This document shows positions 49,351 to 58,827 of a stretch of 64,000 bases of DNA, piece by piece. Where the stretch lies: the NCBI GenBank assembly GCA_038210445.1, contig JBBQWQ010000008.1:1-64000 (forward strand), read 5' to 3'. The notes beneath the pieces were generated by a model. It was not told the DNA's origin. It saw only the letters and a program-made list of their open reading frames with translations, and did not search any database. The translations under genes were made by a program, and so were the position numbers. The DNA comes from JABFRG01 sp038210445. Its GTDB lineage: Bacteria > Myxococcota_A > Polyangia > Polyangiales > Polyangiaceae. Within the stretch, counting starts at the first letter, position 1. Each line of letters begins with the position of its first letter.

Positions 49351-49857
49351 ATGAACACCGAATCCACCGCCATGGGCGCCGCGGGCGTCGTCGTCGGCGA
49401 ACCCGCCATCTCGTTCACGCTCCCGGACCAGGAGGGAAAGCCCTTCCGGCTGGCCGATGCCCTCGCGCGGGGGCCGGTGGTGGTCTTCTTCTATCCCAAG
49501 GATGGCACGCCCGGTTGCACCGCCGAGGCTTGCTCGTTTCGCGACGCCAGCGAAGACTTCGCGGCCGCCGGCGCCACGGTAGTGGGCATCTCTTCCGACG
49601 ACGCGGCGGCCCACGCGAAGTTCGCCGCCGATCACCAGCTCGGCTACCCCATCCTGGTCGACGAGGGTGGCCGCGTGCGCGCGCAGTGGAAGGTGCCGCG
49701 GGCGCTCCTCGGAATGATGGACGGCCGCGTCACCTACGTCATCGACACCCAAGGCATCGTACGCCATCGTCACGTGGGCCTCCTCGGCGCCAAGAAGCAC
49801 GTCGAGGAAGCGCTCTCCGTAGTGCGGTCGGTGGCAGGTCGCGCGGCTGGCTCGTAG
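49351..49857 (+). CDS. bcp: peroxiredoxin, BCP/PrxQ type
   Basis: 168 residues. Peroxidatic Cys56 and resolving Cys61 in YPKDGTPGCTAEACSFRD, the five-residue spacing that defines the BCP/PrxQ class, with conserved SFTLPDQEGKPF before it and VTYVIDTQGIVRHRH later. It reduces hydrogen and organic peroxides with thioredoxin as donor, in the cytoplasm. Placement 29 bp after the ECF sigma gene suggests cotranscription. Confidence 0.93.
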   Translation: MNTESTAMGAAGVVVGEPAISFTLPDQEGKPFRLADALARGPVVVFFYPKDGTPGCTAEACSFRDASEDFAAAGATVVGISSDDAAAHAKFAADHQLGYPILVDEGGRVRAQWKVPRALLGMMDGRVTYVIDTQGIVRHRHVGLLGAKKHVEEALSVVRSVAGRAAGS

Positions 49858-49860
49858 CGG

Positions 49861-50325
49861 TCAGCTCTTGCGGAGCGGCAGCGCGCGGATCGAAAGCACG
49901 CCACCCGCCACGTGCAACACGTCGATGGTCGCGGTGAGGGCGTCGAGGCAGGCGCCGATGCTGGTGTTGTAGCGCTCCACCCGGGGGGCCATCTGCTTGC
50001 CGATGACCGAGAGCACGTCGTCTTCCAGCAGCTCGAGCGTCTCCGAGGCCTCGAGCTCGCGCGCGGTCTGCGCGCACGCCGCCACCGCGTTGGGCTCGGC
50101 AGACAGGTCCAAGCTGCGAATCTTGCTCCGCAGCGCTGCGAGCTCGCCGGTGAACTCATCGGCGCGCTTGGCGGTGTCTTCGAGGCGCGACATGAAGGCG
50201 TTGGCGCGGGCGATCATCGCATCGGGGCGCTCGGTCGACGATAGATCGGCAGTGAAGCTCACCGCGCTCTTTCGCAGATGCAGAAAGTCGGCCACCAGCT
50301 TTTTGAGCTCCGCCTCCACGCTCAT
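49861..50325 (-). CDS. hypothetical helical protein
   Basis: 154 residues from ATG 50323-50325; alternative ATGs lie at 50335-50337 and 50332-50334. Almost entirely alpha-helical with heptad-like spacing (AFMSRLEDTAKRADEFTGEL, then RELEASETLELLEDDVLSVI), so a coiled coil is likely. No signal peptide. It ends 3 bp from the convergent peroxiredoxin gene. Not recognised. Confidence 0.65.
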   Translation of the reverse strand: MSVEAELKKLVADFLHLRKSAVSFTADLSSTERPDAMIARANAFMSRLEDTAKRADEFTGELAALRSKIRSLDLSAEPNAVAACAQTARELEASETLELLEDDVLSVIGKQMAPRVERYNTSIGACLDALTATIDVLHVAGGVLSIRALPLRKS

Positions 50326-50485
50326 GCGGCTCATCATACCTGCCCCCGGGCGGCGGTCGAGGGTGAACGGTGATACCATCCATGGCTTCGCGAAGTCGGC
50401 CTGGTCGAGCTGCTCCTGCCGCCGCCTGAAGAACCGTGCCTTGTCGCGCCTCGCTGTCGGTACTATTCCAACGCTCCTTCGCTTC

Positions 50486-51853
50486 ATGCCGCGCACCGCA
50501 TATTCTCAGCTTGCCGTCTTCGCGCTCCTCTCTGCGTGCGCCGACGCGCCATCTTCGGAGGCGCCGCGGGTGGTCGTACTGCCGCCCGCCGGTGCGGTGC
50601 CTGCGCCGCCTCGGGTGGGGCGCGCCCTCACGCGGATTCGCGACTGGAGCCGCGGCAGCGCCCATTTGTTCACGTGGACCCCTCGGCTGGTGCCCACCGA
50701 TCGCGTGCGGGTAGAGGTTCGCGCCTCCACCGGCAGTGCGTACGAACTGGCCGGTGAAGCCGCTGCGGAAGACGGCCGCTTCGTTTGGCACGTTCCCGAC
50801 GCAGGGCCCGACGATCTGCGGTTCCGACTGGTGCGGAGCTGGGTAGAAGGGCCGGAGGAGCTCGACCTCTCGGTGCATGTCTCGCCCTCGCATGCGCGCG
50901 CCTACCGGGTGAGCCAGGTCTCGCCCTCGCTCTCGGTGCCGCCGCGCGACGGGGCCGGGGCGCTGGTGTTCGCCGATCGCATGTGGCTCCTCGGCGGCTG
51001 GAACCCGGAGCGGCCCGCAGACTTTCCTCGGGAGACCGTGAACGACGTCTGGAGCTCCACCGACGGCGAGAGCTGGCAGCTCGAGAAGCCCAACACCTTT
51101 CTGACCGACGACTTCGACGCGAGCGCCGACTGGGAAGGCCGGCATACCGGTAACTACTTCGTCCGCGACGGGCGCATGTGGATCGTCGGGGGCGACGCCC
51201 TCACCGGCCTGTACCAGAACGATGTGTGGACCTCCGATACCGGCAAGGCCTGGACGCGCGTCTCGGCGGGCGGCGGATACCCGGAGCGCATTCTCTCCAC
51301 CACGGCGCAGTTCAACGGCCAGCTTCTCACCTTTGGTGGCCAGACCACCGATGGCACCTTCTACGACGACGTGTGGCGATCCAGCGACGGCCAGCGATGG
51401 AGCAAAGTCGCGCAGGCGACGCCGCACTGGGCCGGGCGCGGAGGCGTGCTCGGATCGGTGGTCTTCGCAGACCGCCTATGGCTGCTGGGCGGAGGTCGCT
51501 ACGAGACCGACCGCACGCCGTGGTCGGGTGAGGCCGACGTCTGGAGCACCGGCGACGGCGCGCACTGGCAGCACGAGGGCGACGATCTGGCGCCATGGGC
51601 CGCGCGCATCTACCACGACGTCACGGTGTTCGACGGGCGCATGTGGGTGCTCGGCGGCTACAACGGCGCGCTGGGGAACCTGGGCGACGCCTGGTACTCC
51701 GACGATGGATCGAACTGGTACGACGTGCCGGCGCCGCCTACCGAGCGCCACGCCGCCAGCGCGTGGGTGTACCGCGGCGCGCTCTACTACGGTTTCGGGA
51801 ACGGCGATCCGTTCGTGGCCGACATGTGGCGAATCGACGCAGTCGCACCGTAG
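50486..51853 (+). CDS. kelch-type beta-propeller lipoprotein
   Basis: 455 residues; ATG 50486. Signal MPRTAYSQLAVFALLSAC with lipobox LLSAC. After a linker and an Ig-like strand set come repeated kelch-like blades: MWLLGGWNP, NDVWSSTDGESWQ, MWIVGGDA, NDVWTSDTGKAWTR, LLTFGGQT, DDVWRSSDGQRWS, LWLLGGGRY, MWVLGGYN and DAWYSDDGSNWY. The paired GG and W-x-S-x-D-G-x-x-W motifs define about six blades. Propellers of this type usually mediate binding. Divergent from the helical protein gene, with 160 bp between starts. Confidence 0.88.
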   Translation: MPRTAYSQLAVFALLSACADAPSSEAPRVVVLPPAGAVPAPPRVGRALTRIRDWSRGSAHLFTWTPRLVPTDRVRVEVRASTGSAYELAGEAAAEDGRFVWHVPDAGPDDLRFRLVRSWVEGPEELDLSVHVSPSHARAYRVSQVSPSLSVPPRDGAGALVFADRMWLLGGWNPERPADFPRETVNDVWSSTDGESWQLEKPNTFLTDDFDASADWEGRHTGNYFVRDGRMWIVGGDALTGLYQNDVWTSDTGKAWTRVSAGGGYPERILSTTAQFNGQLLTFGGQTTDGTFYDDVWRSSDGQRWSKVAQATPHWAGRGGVLGSVVFADRLWLLGGGRYETDRTPWSGEADVWSTGDGAHWQHEGDDLAPWAARIYHDVTVFDGRMWVLGGYNGALGNLGDAWYSDDGSNWYDVPAPPTERHAASAWVYRGALYYGFGNGDPFVADMWRIDAVAP

Positions 51854-51870
51854 TACTCCGTGCGGAGTAC
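51853..51870. promoter_or_regulatory. palindrome ahead of the RND operon
   Basis: GTACTCCG-TG-CGGAGTAC, perfect 8-bp arms with a 2-bp spacer, starting in the last base of the kelch-protein stop codon. It lies about 200 bp before the RND pump start. Its size and symmetry fit a TetR-family operator, but it could also be a weak terminator for the kelch gene. Further along, TAAATGC occurs twice exactly 20 bp apart (51937-51943 and 51957-51963). The rest of the 213-bp gap shows no gene. Confidence 0.4.
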
Positions 51871-52066
51871 ACGAATGCCACAGCGGGCGCCGCGCGATGC
51901 CGAGGCTCGAAGCACGTTCCGCGAAACGACGCACATTAAATGCACGCACCGTCCACTAAATGCCTTGCCAGCCGGAGACGCGAACGCAATGGTGAGGGCG
52001 TAGCACCACCCCGCGCGCAGCCGCCTGCCTCGGCGAGCCGCCGGGAAATCGAGGAGCAACGCACCC

Positions 52067-55000
52067 GTGTGGATAGTCCGACTCGCCCTTCGCCGCCCGT
52101 ACACGTTTGTAGTGATGGCCATTCTCATGGTCTTCGGCGGCATCTACACCATCCGGCGCACGCCCACCGACATCCTTCCGGAGGTCGACATCCCGGTCAT
52201 CAGCGTGGTGTGGACCTACGGCGGGCTACCGGCGCAGCAGATAGAGCAGCAGCTCACCCAGTTCAGCGAGTACTCCATCTCGGGCAACGTCAGCGGCATC
52301 AAGTCGATCCAGAGCGATAGCTACGACGGCGTCTCGGTCATTCGAGTGTTCTTGCATCCGGACGCCGACGTCCCCTCGGCCATCGCGCAGATTACGGCGG
52401 TCTCGCAGACCATCGTGCGCCGCATGCCGCCGGGCACGCAGCCGCCCATCATCCTTCGCTATACCGCTTCCAGCGTTCCCATCGTCCAGTTGGCGTTCAC
52501 CAGCGACACACTCTCCGAGGCCGAGGTATTCGACACCGTGAACCAGCGCGTGCGCACCATGCTCAGCGTGGTGCAGGGGGCCCGGTTTCCGCTGCCGGCG
52601 GGCGGCAAATTTCGGCAAATATCCGTCGATCTCGACCTCGCCGCGCTGCGCTCCTACGGCCTCTCGCCGAACGACGTGAGCGTGGCGCTCTCGGCGCAAA
52701 ACCTGACGCTGCCCACCGGCAGCGCCAAGATCGGCGATCGCGAGTACCGAGTGAGCCTCAACAGCAGCCCCGACGCCGTGCTGGCGCTCAACGACATTCC
52801 CATCCGCAAGGCCGACGGCAAGGTGCTCTACATTCGCGACGTCGCCTTCGTGCACGACGGCTTCGCGGTGCAGACCAACCTAGCGCGCCGCGACGGCAAG
52901 CGGGCGGTGGTGCTCTCGGTCATGAAGACCAGCGGCGCGTCGACCACCGAGATTGCCGAGCGGGTCAAAGCGGCGATGCCCGCCATGCGAGCGACGTTAC
53001 CGCCGGCCATCCAGGTCGAGCTGCTGTCCGATCAGAGCACCTTCGTCACCCGGGCCATCGACGGGCTCCTGGTCGAGGGGCTCATCGCCGCGGGCCTTAC
53101 CGCGGCCATGATCCTCCTGTTTCTGGGCAGCCTGCGCAGCACGCTCATCGTCGCCATTAGCATTCCGCTGTCGATCATTGCCTCGCTCCTGGCGCTGCGC
53201 GCGCTGGGCTACACCATCAACGTCATGACCCTGGGTGGTATGGCGCTGGCGGTGGGCATTCTGGTGGACGACGCCACGGTCGAGATCGAGAACATCCACC
53301 GCAACCTGGCCATGGGCAAGCCGCTCACCCGGGCCATCCTCGACGGCGCTGAGCAAATCGCCGTCCCCGCCTTCGTGGCGTCGCTCTGCATCAGCATCGT
53401 GTTCGTGTCGGTGATCTTCCTCGAAGGCGCCGCCAAGTACATCTTCCTGCCCATGGGTTTGGCGGTGGGCTTCTCGGTCATGGCGTCGTACCTGCTTTCG
53501 CGAACGCTGGTGCCCACGCTGGTGAAGTACCTCCTCGCGAACGAGAAGCATGGCGACGGCACGGGCTTCTTCGGGCGCATCCAGCGGGGCTTCGAGGCGC
53601 GCTTCGAAGCGGTGCGCCTTCGCTACGTGGAGCTTCTTTCGGCGGCGCTCCACCACCCGCGGCGGGTGTTTCTGGGGTTCGGCGTGGCGGTGCTGATGGG
53701 CGGCGCGCTGATGCCGCTGGTGGGGCGCGACTTCTTTCCCAAGATCGACGGCGGGCAGGTGCGCTTGCACGTGACGGCCCCGCCCGGAACACGCCTGGAA
53801 GAGACCGAGCGCTACGTAACCCAGGTGGAAGACAAGATTCGCGAGGTGGTGCCCGCCAGCGACCGCGAGAGCATCCTCGATCAGGTGGGCTCTCCTGGCG
53901 GCTACAACCTGGCCATCACCGACAGCACCAACGTCAGCTCCGCCGATGGCGAGATTCTAGTGAGCCTCAAGCCCTCGCGCGGGCGCTCCACCCAAGACAC
54001 GGTGAACCTCTTGCGCGGCGAGCTTCACAAGAGCTTTCCCGACCTGACCTTCTACTTTCAGCCGGGCGACATGGTGACGCAGATTCTCAACTTCGGTCTG
54101 CCGTCGCCCATCGACGTGCAGGTCACCGGCCCGCGGCGCGAAGAAACCTACGCCTCGGCGCAAGCCTTCCAGGCCGAGCTGCGCAACATTCCCGGCGCGG
54201 TCGACGTGCACATGCATCAGGTGCTCAACGCGCCGCGCCTCCACTTCGACGTCGATCGCATTCGCGCCAGCGAGGTGGGCCTCACCGAGCGCGACGTAGC
54301 CAATAACCTCCTCCTGCTCGTTTCCTCCAGCAGTCAGGTGAGCCCCACGTACTGGACGAACCCGCAGACCGGGCTCGCCTACTCGGTCGCGGTGCAGGTT
54401 CCCGGCTACCGGGTAGACTCCACCGAGGCGCTCAATGTCATGTCCATGAGCTCGCTTCGCGGCCCGCAGCTGCTGGGCGACTTGGCGAAGATGGAGCGGC
54501 GCACCACCCCGGTGTTCGTGAGCCACACCAACGTGCAGCCTACATACAATATTCGCGCCGACATCCAGGATACCGACCTGGGATCGGTGGCCTCGAAGGT
54601 CGACAGCCTGGTCGAGAAGTACACGCCCAAGTTGCCGCCCGGCTCCACCATGACGGTGCGCGGTCAAGCCGACAGCATGCGCGAGGGGTTTCGCAGCCTC
54701 GGGCTCGGCTTGGTGTTCGCGGCGCTCCTCGTGTACGGCCTTATGGTCATCAACTTCCAGTCGTGGCGCGATCCGTTCATCATCCTCATGGCGCTCCCGG
54801 GCGCGGCGGTGGGCATCGTGGTGGCGCTGTTTCTCACCCGCACCACGTTCAGCATTCCCTCCATCATGGGAGCGATCATGAGCATCGGCGTGGCCACCGC
54901 CAACTCGATCCTCATCGTCACCTTCGCCCGCGACCAGCGGGTTCACGGCAAGGGGGCGCTGGAGGCGGCGCTGGAGGCGGGGCGAGTGCGACTTCGGCCA

Positions 55001-55213
55001 GTGGTGATGACCGCCATGGCCATGCTCATCGGCATGCTGCCCATGTCTCTCGGCCTTGGCGAGGGCGGCGAGCAGAATGCCGCGCTCGGGCGCGCTGTCA
55101 TCGGCGGCCTCTCAGGTGCTACCTTGGCGACCCTCTTCTTCGTGCCCGTCGTTTACAGCGTGCTCACGAAGAAGGACACGGTCGCGGTTCTCGATCCGGA
55201 GCTCGAACGATGA
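52067..55213 (+). CDS. RND multidrug efflux transporter, inner-membrane pump
   Basis: 1048 residues; GTG 52067 with GGAG about 11-14 bp upstream. Typical AcrB/MdtB-type pump: N-terminal helix then RRTPTDILPEVDIPV, two large periplasmic loops, twelve expected membrane helices, and the proton-relay aspartates D401-D402 in GILVDDATVEIENIH. The second half repeats the first fold (LPGAAVGIVVALFLTR, LIGMLPMSLGLGEGGEQNA). It exports drugs or other hydrophobic compounds by proton antiport in a tripartite complex with the next gene product and the outer-membrane channel at 57067. Overlaps the adaptor gene by 4 bp. Confidence 0.95.
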   Translation: MWIVRLALRRPYTFVVMAILMVFGGIYTIRRTPTDILPEVDIPVISVVWTYGGLPAQQIEQQLTQFSEYSISGNVSGIKSIQSDSYDGVSVIRVFLHPDADVPSAIAQITAVSQTIVRRMPPGTQPPIILRYTASSVPIVQLAFTSDTLSEAEVFDTVNQRVRTMLSVVQGARFPLPAGGKFRQISVDLDLAALRSYGLSPNDVSVALSAQNLTLPTGSAKIGDREYRVSLNSSPDAVLALNDIPIRKADGKVLYIRDVAFVHDGFAVQTNLARRDGKRAVVLSVMKTSGASTTEIAERVKAAMPAMRATLPPAIQVELLSDQSTFVTRAIDGLLVEGLIAAGLTAAMILLFLGSLRSTLIVAISIPLSIIASLLALRALGYTINVMTLGGMALAVGILVDDATVEIENIHRNLAMGKPLTRAILDGAEQIAVPAFVASLCISIVFVSVIFLEGAAKYIFLPMGLAVGFSVMASYLLSRTLVPTLVKYLLANEKHGDGTGFFGRIQRGFEARFEAVRLRYVELLSAALHHPRRVFLGFGVAVLMGGALMPLVGRDFFPKIDGGQVRLHVTAPPGTRLEETERYVTQVEDKIREVVPASDRESILDQVGSPGGYNLAITDSTNVSSADGEILVSLKPSRGRSTQDTVNLLRGELHKSFPDLTFYFQPGDMVTQILNFGLPSPIDVQVTGPRREETYASAQAFQAELRNIPGAVDVHMHQVLNAPRLHFDVDRIRASEVGLTERDVANNLLLLVSSSSQVSPTYWTNPQTGLAYSVAVQVPGYRVDSTEALNVMSMSSLRGPQLLGDLAKMERRTTPVFVSHTNVQPTYNIRADIQDTDLGSVASKVDSLVEKYTPKLPPGSTMTVRGQADSMREGFRSLGLGLVFAALLVYGLMVINFQSWRDPFIILMALPGAAVGIVVALFLTRTTFSIPSIMGAIMSIGVATANSILIVTFARDQRVHGKGALEAALEAGRVRLRPVVMTAMAMLIGMLPMSLGLGEGGEQNAALGRAVIGGLSGATLATLFFVPVVYSVLTKKDTVAVLDPELER

Positions 55214-56421
55214 AAGGCACGACCCAGAACCACGACCCGAACGAAGAGGCGCCCCAAGGGCAGCGCGGCCTAGCGCGCGCGGCGCGAGGCGGCGGCGCGC
55301 GCTTCTTCTTCCTGGTGCTCTTGGCAGCCGCGGCTTGTTTCGCCGTGTACCACTTCAGCATCGCTCCCCGGCTCGCGCTCCGTGAGTCGGTGGCGCGCGC
55401 CCAGGCCGAGAAGGCGGGGCCGCGCAGCGTGCGCGTGGCCGTGGTGGGACGCGGACAGGCCAAGTCGACCATCCAGCTGCCGGCCACGGTGGCCCCCAAG
55501 GAGACGACGCAGCTCTACGCGCGCGCCGCCGGCTACCTGCGGCGCAACCTGGTCGACGTGGGCGACGCGGTGAAGGCCGGGCAGCTCCTGGCGGAGATCG
55601 ACGCTCCCGAGACCGCCGAAGACCGGCGTCTCGCCGCTGCGCAACTGGACGAGGCGCGCGAGAACCTGACCATCGTGCAGGGCACCGCCTCGCGCAACGA
55701 AAAGCTGGCCGGAGCGGGAGTGGTGGCGCAGCAGGCCGCCGACGACGCGCGGGCCAAGGCCAACTCTGCCCAGGCTGCGCTGAAGACCAAGCAGGCCGAG
55801 GTGCAGCGCCTCGGCGCCCTGTTCGCGTACCAGCGCGTGACGGCGCCCTTCGACGGCATCATCACCCAGCGCGGCGCCGACCGCGGCGCCCTGGTGAGCG
55901 CGGGCAGCGCCGGCGGCGTACCGCTCTTCGAAATTTCCCAGGTGCAGGTGCTTCGGGTGCTGGTCGACGTACCCCAGTGGCTCGCACGCGACATCAAGAC
56001 CGGCCTTGTTGCCGAGGTGTTCGCCCCCAGCGCCCCCAACCAGCGGGCGATGGGAAAGGTGACCCGTACCAGCGGCGTCCTCGACATGGCGACCCGCACC
56101 CTGCGCGCCGAGGTGGAGGTGCCGGGCGACGGAAAGCTAATCCCCGGCGCCTTCGTGTACGCCCGTTTCACGGTGGAGCGCTCGGAGGCGCCGGTGCTCA
56201 TTCCGGCCTCGGCCCTGGTGGTGCGCAAAGAAGGCACGTTGGTGGCCAAAGTGGTGGGCGGAAAAGTGCAACTTGCACCAATAGAGCTGGGCCGCGACCT
56301 GGGCAAGGAGCTGGAAGTTTTGCGCGGCGTCACCCTTGCCGACAAGGTGGTGATGAACCCGATGGACGACCTGGCCGATGGCATGCCGGTCACCGAGGTA
56401 GCCGTCGATGCAGGTCCCTAG
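55210..56421 (+). CDS. RND efflux periplasmic adaptor (membrane fusion protein)
   Basis: 403 residues; ATG 55210 overlaps the pump's TGA. One N-terminal membrane helix (FFFLVLLAAAACFAVYHF), then the adaptor order: beta barrel start STIQLPATVAPKETTQLYAR, lipoyl half-motif VDVGDAVKAGQLLAEIDAPE, an alpha hairpin rich in Ala/Lys/Gln (about 130-200), the second lipoyl half with RVTAPFDGIITQR, and barrel plus membrane-proximal domains with LVDVPQWLARDIKTGLVAEV. It links the pump to the outer-membrane channel. Its last 14 bp overlap the TetR gene. Confidence 0.95.
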   Translation: MKGTTQNHDPNEEAPQGQRGLARAARGGGARFFFLVLLAAAACFAVYHFSIAPRLALRESVARAQAEKAGPRSVRVAVVGRGQAKSTIQLPATVAPKETTQLYARAAGYLRRNLVDVGDAVKAGQLLAEIDAPETAEDRRLAAAQLDEARENLTIVQGTASRNEKLAGAGVVAQQAADDARAKANSAQAALKTKQAEVQRLGALFAYQRVTAPFDGIITQRGADRGALVSAGSAGGVPLFEISQVQVLRVLVDVPQWLARDIKTGLVAEVFAPSAPNQRAMGKVTRTSGVLDMATRTLRAEVEVPGDGKLIPGAFVYARFTVERSEAPVLIPASALVVRKEGTLVAKVVGGKVQLAPIELGRDLGKELEVLRGVTLADKVVMNPMDDLADGMPVTEVAVDAGP

Positions 56422-57067
56422 CCGCGCTCGCCCCGCCCGCAGCCGACTCGCCGACCCGGCAAAGGAGGCTGCGCCCCGAGGCCGCCCCCGCAGCGAGAGC
56501 TGCCACACCAAAATCCTCGAAGCCACGGTGCGCCTGATGGAGGAGAACCTTTACGACGGCCTCACCATCGAAGGGGTGGCCGACCGTGCCGGCGTTTCGA
56601 AGCAGACCATCTACAAATGGTGGCCCACCAAGAGCCGCCTGGCCATGGAGGCTTGCCTCTCGCGCTCGCAGCGCGACATTGTCGACCCCGATACCGGCTG
56701 CGCCGAGGACGACCTTTGCGAGTTCTTGACGCGCACGTGTCGAGCCCTGGGCACCGGGCGGTGGGGCTTCGCGGTGGCCAGCGTCATCGGCGCGGCGCAG
56801 GCCAATAGCCAGGTGGCGCGGGAGTTTCGCGAGGACTTCATCGAGAAACGCCGTGCGGTGGGCGCTCGGCTTCTCGAGCGCGGCGTCGCGCGCGGCGAGG
56901 TTCGCGCCAACCTAGACATTCCCTTGACCCTGGACCTCATGTACGGCCCCGTATGGTACCGACTCCTTCTTCGCAACGCTCCGCTCGACGCCGCCTTCGC
57001 GCGCGGTATCGTGAATCAGCTTTGGCCCGCGATCCGCGCCGTGGAAGCGCCCGGGAGGCATTCGTGA
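56408..57067 (+). CDS. TetR-family repressor of the efflux operon
   Basis: 219 residues. N-terminal DNA-binding domain with helix-turn-helix TIEGVADRAGVSKQTIYKWW (53-72), preceded by a basic arm (RGRPRSESCHTKILEAT). The C-terminal ligand domain is helical with a TetR_C-type ending (PLTLDLMYGPVWYRLLLRN). It overlaps the adaptor gene by 14 bp and shares one base with the channel gene start, so it is translated within the pump operon. By family it should repress until an exported compound binds; being encoded inside the operon gives negative feedback. The palindrome at 51853-51870 is a candidate operator. Confidence 0.92.
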   Translation: MQVPSRARPARSRLADPAKEAAPRGRPRSESCHTKILEATVRLMEENLYDGLTIEGVADRAGVSKQTIYKWWPTKSRLAMEACLSRSQRDIVDPDTGCAEDDLCEFLTRTCRALGTGRWGFAVASVIGAAQANSQVAREFREDFIEKRRAVGARLLERGVARGEVRANLDIPLTLDLMYGPVWYRLLLRNAPLDAAFARGIVNQLWPAIRAVEAPGRHS

Positions 57068-58338
57068 TGCGTCTTGCGCTCTCGAGCCTACTGGTGGCGA
57101 CCATGGTCTTCGCCCGCCCCGCTCTTGCCCAGGAAGGACCCTCGCAGCGCACCACCTTTGCTGGCGCCGTCGCGACCGCCAAGCAGCGCAGCACCACCTC
57201 GCTCATTGCCAAAGCCGATATCGCGCGCCTCGAGGCCCTGAGGGTGCAGGCGCGCGCCGCTTCGTTTCCCACCCTCACGGTGGGTGCAACATACACGCGT
57301 ATTGACGACGACCGCATCGTCGGCGGCCGGGTTGCGCTGGGGGTAGACTCGTTTGGCGCCAACGTCACCGCCGCGGTGCCCATCTTCGCGCCGGCGCGCT
57401 GGGGCGCGTACCGAAGGGCCGACGACGCGGTCGACGTGTCGCGCGCCGCAGCCCGGGCCAGCGATCGCGACGTCGCGCTGGTGGCCGCACGCGCCTACTT
57501 CGGGGTCATCTTGCAAAAGCGTGCGGTCGAGGTCAGCACCACCGCAAAAGACAGCGCGCAATCGCACCTCGACAACGCCGACGCGCGGCTGGGCGGGGGC
57601 GTGGGCTCGCGGCTCGACGTGGTGCGCGCACGCCAGGAAGTGGAGCTCTCACTGGCGCAGCTGGCAAATGCCGAGGCCAACCTGGCACGGGCCAGAGAGA
57701 ACCTGGGCGTGGCGTTGGGGCTCGATCACGCGGTCGACACCGTCGACGTACCCAAGCTTCCGAACGCGCCGCACCTGGCGGCCGGCGCTGAAGGCACGTC
57801 GCAGCGGGCCGACCTGAAGCGCGAGGAGGCGAGCGTGTGGGCCGCGCGCCGCGCCAACCGCGACGCGTGGCGCGAGTACATGCCGCTGCTCACCGGCGCG
57901 TTCCAGCCGTTTTATCAGAACCCACCCACGCTCACGCAACCCAACACCGGCTGGCAGGCGCAGCTGATTCTCTCGTGGCCGGTGTACGACGGCGGCCTTC
58001 GCTACGGTCTCACCCGCGAAAGGAGCGCGCTCCTTTCGCAGGCCGAATATCGTCGCGAAGCTCTGCAGCGGCAGTCGACCGCCGAGCTGCGCGTGGCCCA
58101 GACCTCGCTGGACCGCACCAAGGTCGCGCTCGAAAAGACGCAGCGCGCGGCTGCGCTGGCGCACGAAGCTGCCGACCTCGCCATGGTGGCCTACAAAGCC
58201 GGCGGCGCCTCGAACCTGGAAGTCGTGGACGCCGATCGCCGGGCACGCGACGTCGACGCGCAACTCGCACTGGCCGAAGACGCAGCGCTCCAGGCGCACC
58301 TCGACGTGCTCGCCGCCGCCGGTCTCTTTCCGCAGTGA
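57067..58338 (+). CDS. TolC-family outer-membrane efflux channel
   Basis: 423 residues; ATG 57067 shares its A with the TetR TGA. Signal peptide MRLALSSLLVATMVFARPA to about residue 21. Two related halves with long Ala/Arg/Leu-rich helices (AEANLARARENLGVALG; AALAHEAADLAMVAYKAGGA) and beta stretches (FPTLTVGATYTRI, QAQLILSWPVYDGGLRYGL) as in TolC/OprM trimers. SNLEVVDADRRARDVDAQLA matches the conserved end of the second half. It forms the exit duct of the RND complex. No Cys near the signal end, so it is not a lipoprotein channel. Confidence 0.93.
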   Translation: MRLALSSLLVATMVFARPALAQEGPSQRTTFAGAVATAKQRSTTSLIAKADIARLEALRVQARAASFPTLTVGATYTRIDDDRIVGGRVALGVDSFGANVTAAVPIFAPARWGAYRRADDAVDVSRAAARASDRDVALVAARAYFGVILQKRAVEVSTTAKDSAQSHLDNADARLGGGVGSRLDVVRARQEVELSLAQLANAEANLARARENLGVALGLDHAVDTVDVPKLPNAPHLAAGAEGTSQRADLKREEASVWAARRANRDAWREYMPLLTGAFQPFYQNPPTLTQPNTGWQAQLILSWPVYDGGLRYGLTRERSALLSQAEYRREALQRQSTAELRVAQTSLDRTKVALEKTQRAAALAHEAADLAMVAYKAGGASNLEVVDADRRARDVDAQLALAEDAALQAHLDVLAAAGLFPQ

Positions 58339-58369
58339 ACGTGGCCGCGTGCCGCCCCGTCTCTGATGC

Positions 58370-58654
58370 TCAGTTGACCAGGCGTTTGTCGACCGGCGAT
58401 GCGGGCGTCGGCTCGCTGCCGGCCTCGTCCGCCGCGGGGGCGGCTTCGCCGCCGTCGGCGTTGGTGCGAGCAGCCTCTGCCTTGGCCGCGTACTCGGTGC
58501 GGCGCTTGCCGTCTTTCTCGCGGTCTGCAGCGCGCTCCCACTGGCGCGCGGCTTCCCGCCACGCGAGCTCCATGGCCTTGCTGTCCTTGGCGGTTGCGGC
58601 TTTCAGCTCTTCGGCTTCTGCCTTGGCTACGTGAGGATTGCGTCCGAAGCTCAT
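58370..58654 (-). CDS. small charged helical hypothetical protein
   Basis: 94 residues. The first 65 are strongly helical and charged (KAEAEELKAATAKDSKAME, AREAARQWERAADREKDGK-like spacing), the last 30 are Ala/Glu/Pro-rich and likely disordered. No signal or domain recognised. Convergent with the efflux channel gene, 31 bp apart. The 173 bp upstream to 58827 show no gene. Confidence 0.6.
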   Translation of the reverse strand: MSFGRNPHVAKAEAEELKAATAKDSKAMELAWREAARQWERAADREKDGKRRTEYAAKAEAARTNADGGEAAPAADEAGSEPTPASPVDKRLVN

Positions 58655-58827
58655 GGCGGTGCTTCTACCACGTTGCCGGGGCCGCGATAGCTTTCAGCGC
58701 GCGCCCGGCCCGCTCTGGGGGGCCACCGCAACCTGGACGAGTCGTGCATTTCCTTGCCCTCGGCGAGCGTCACGGTCTTCTCGGTCACTCGCTCCTGCGA
58801 GAATCGTAGGTACCGAATACCCGGACC

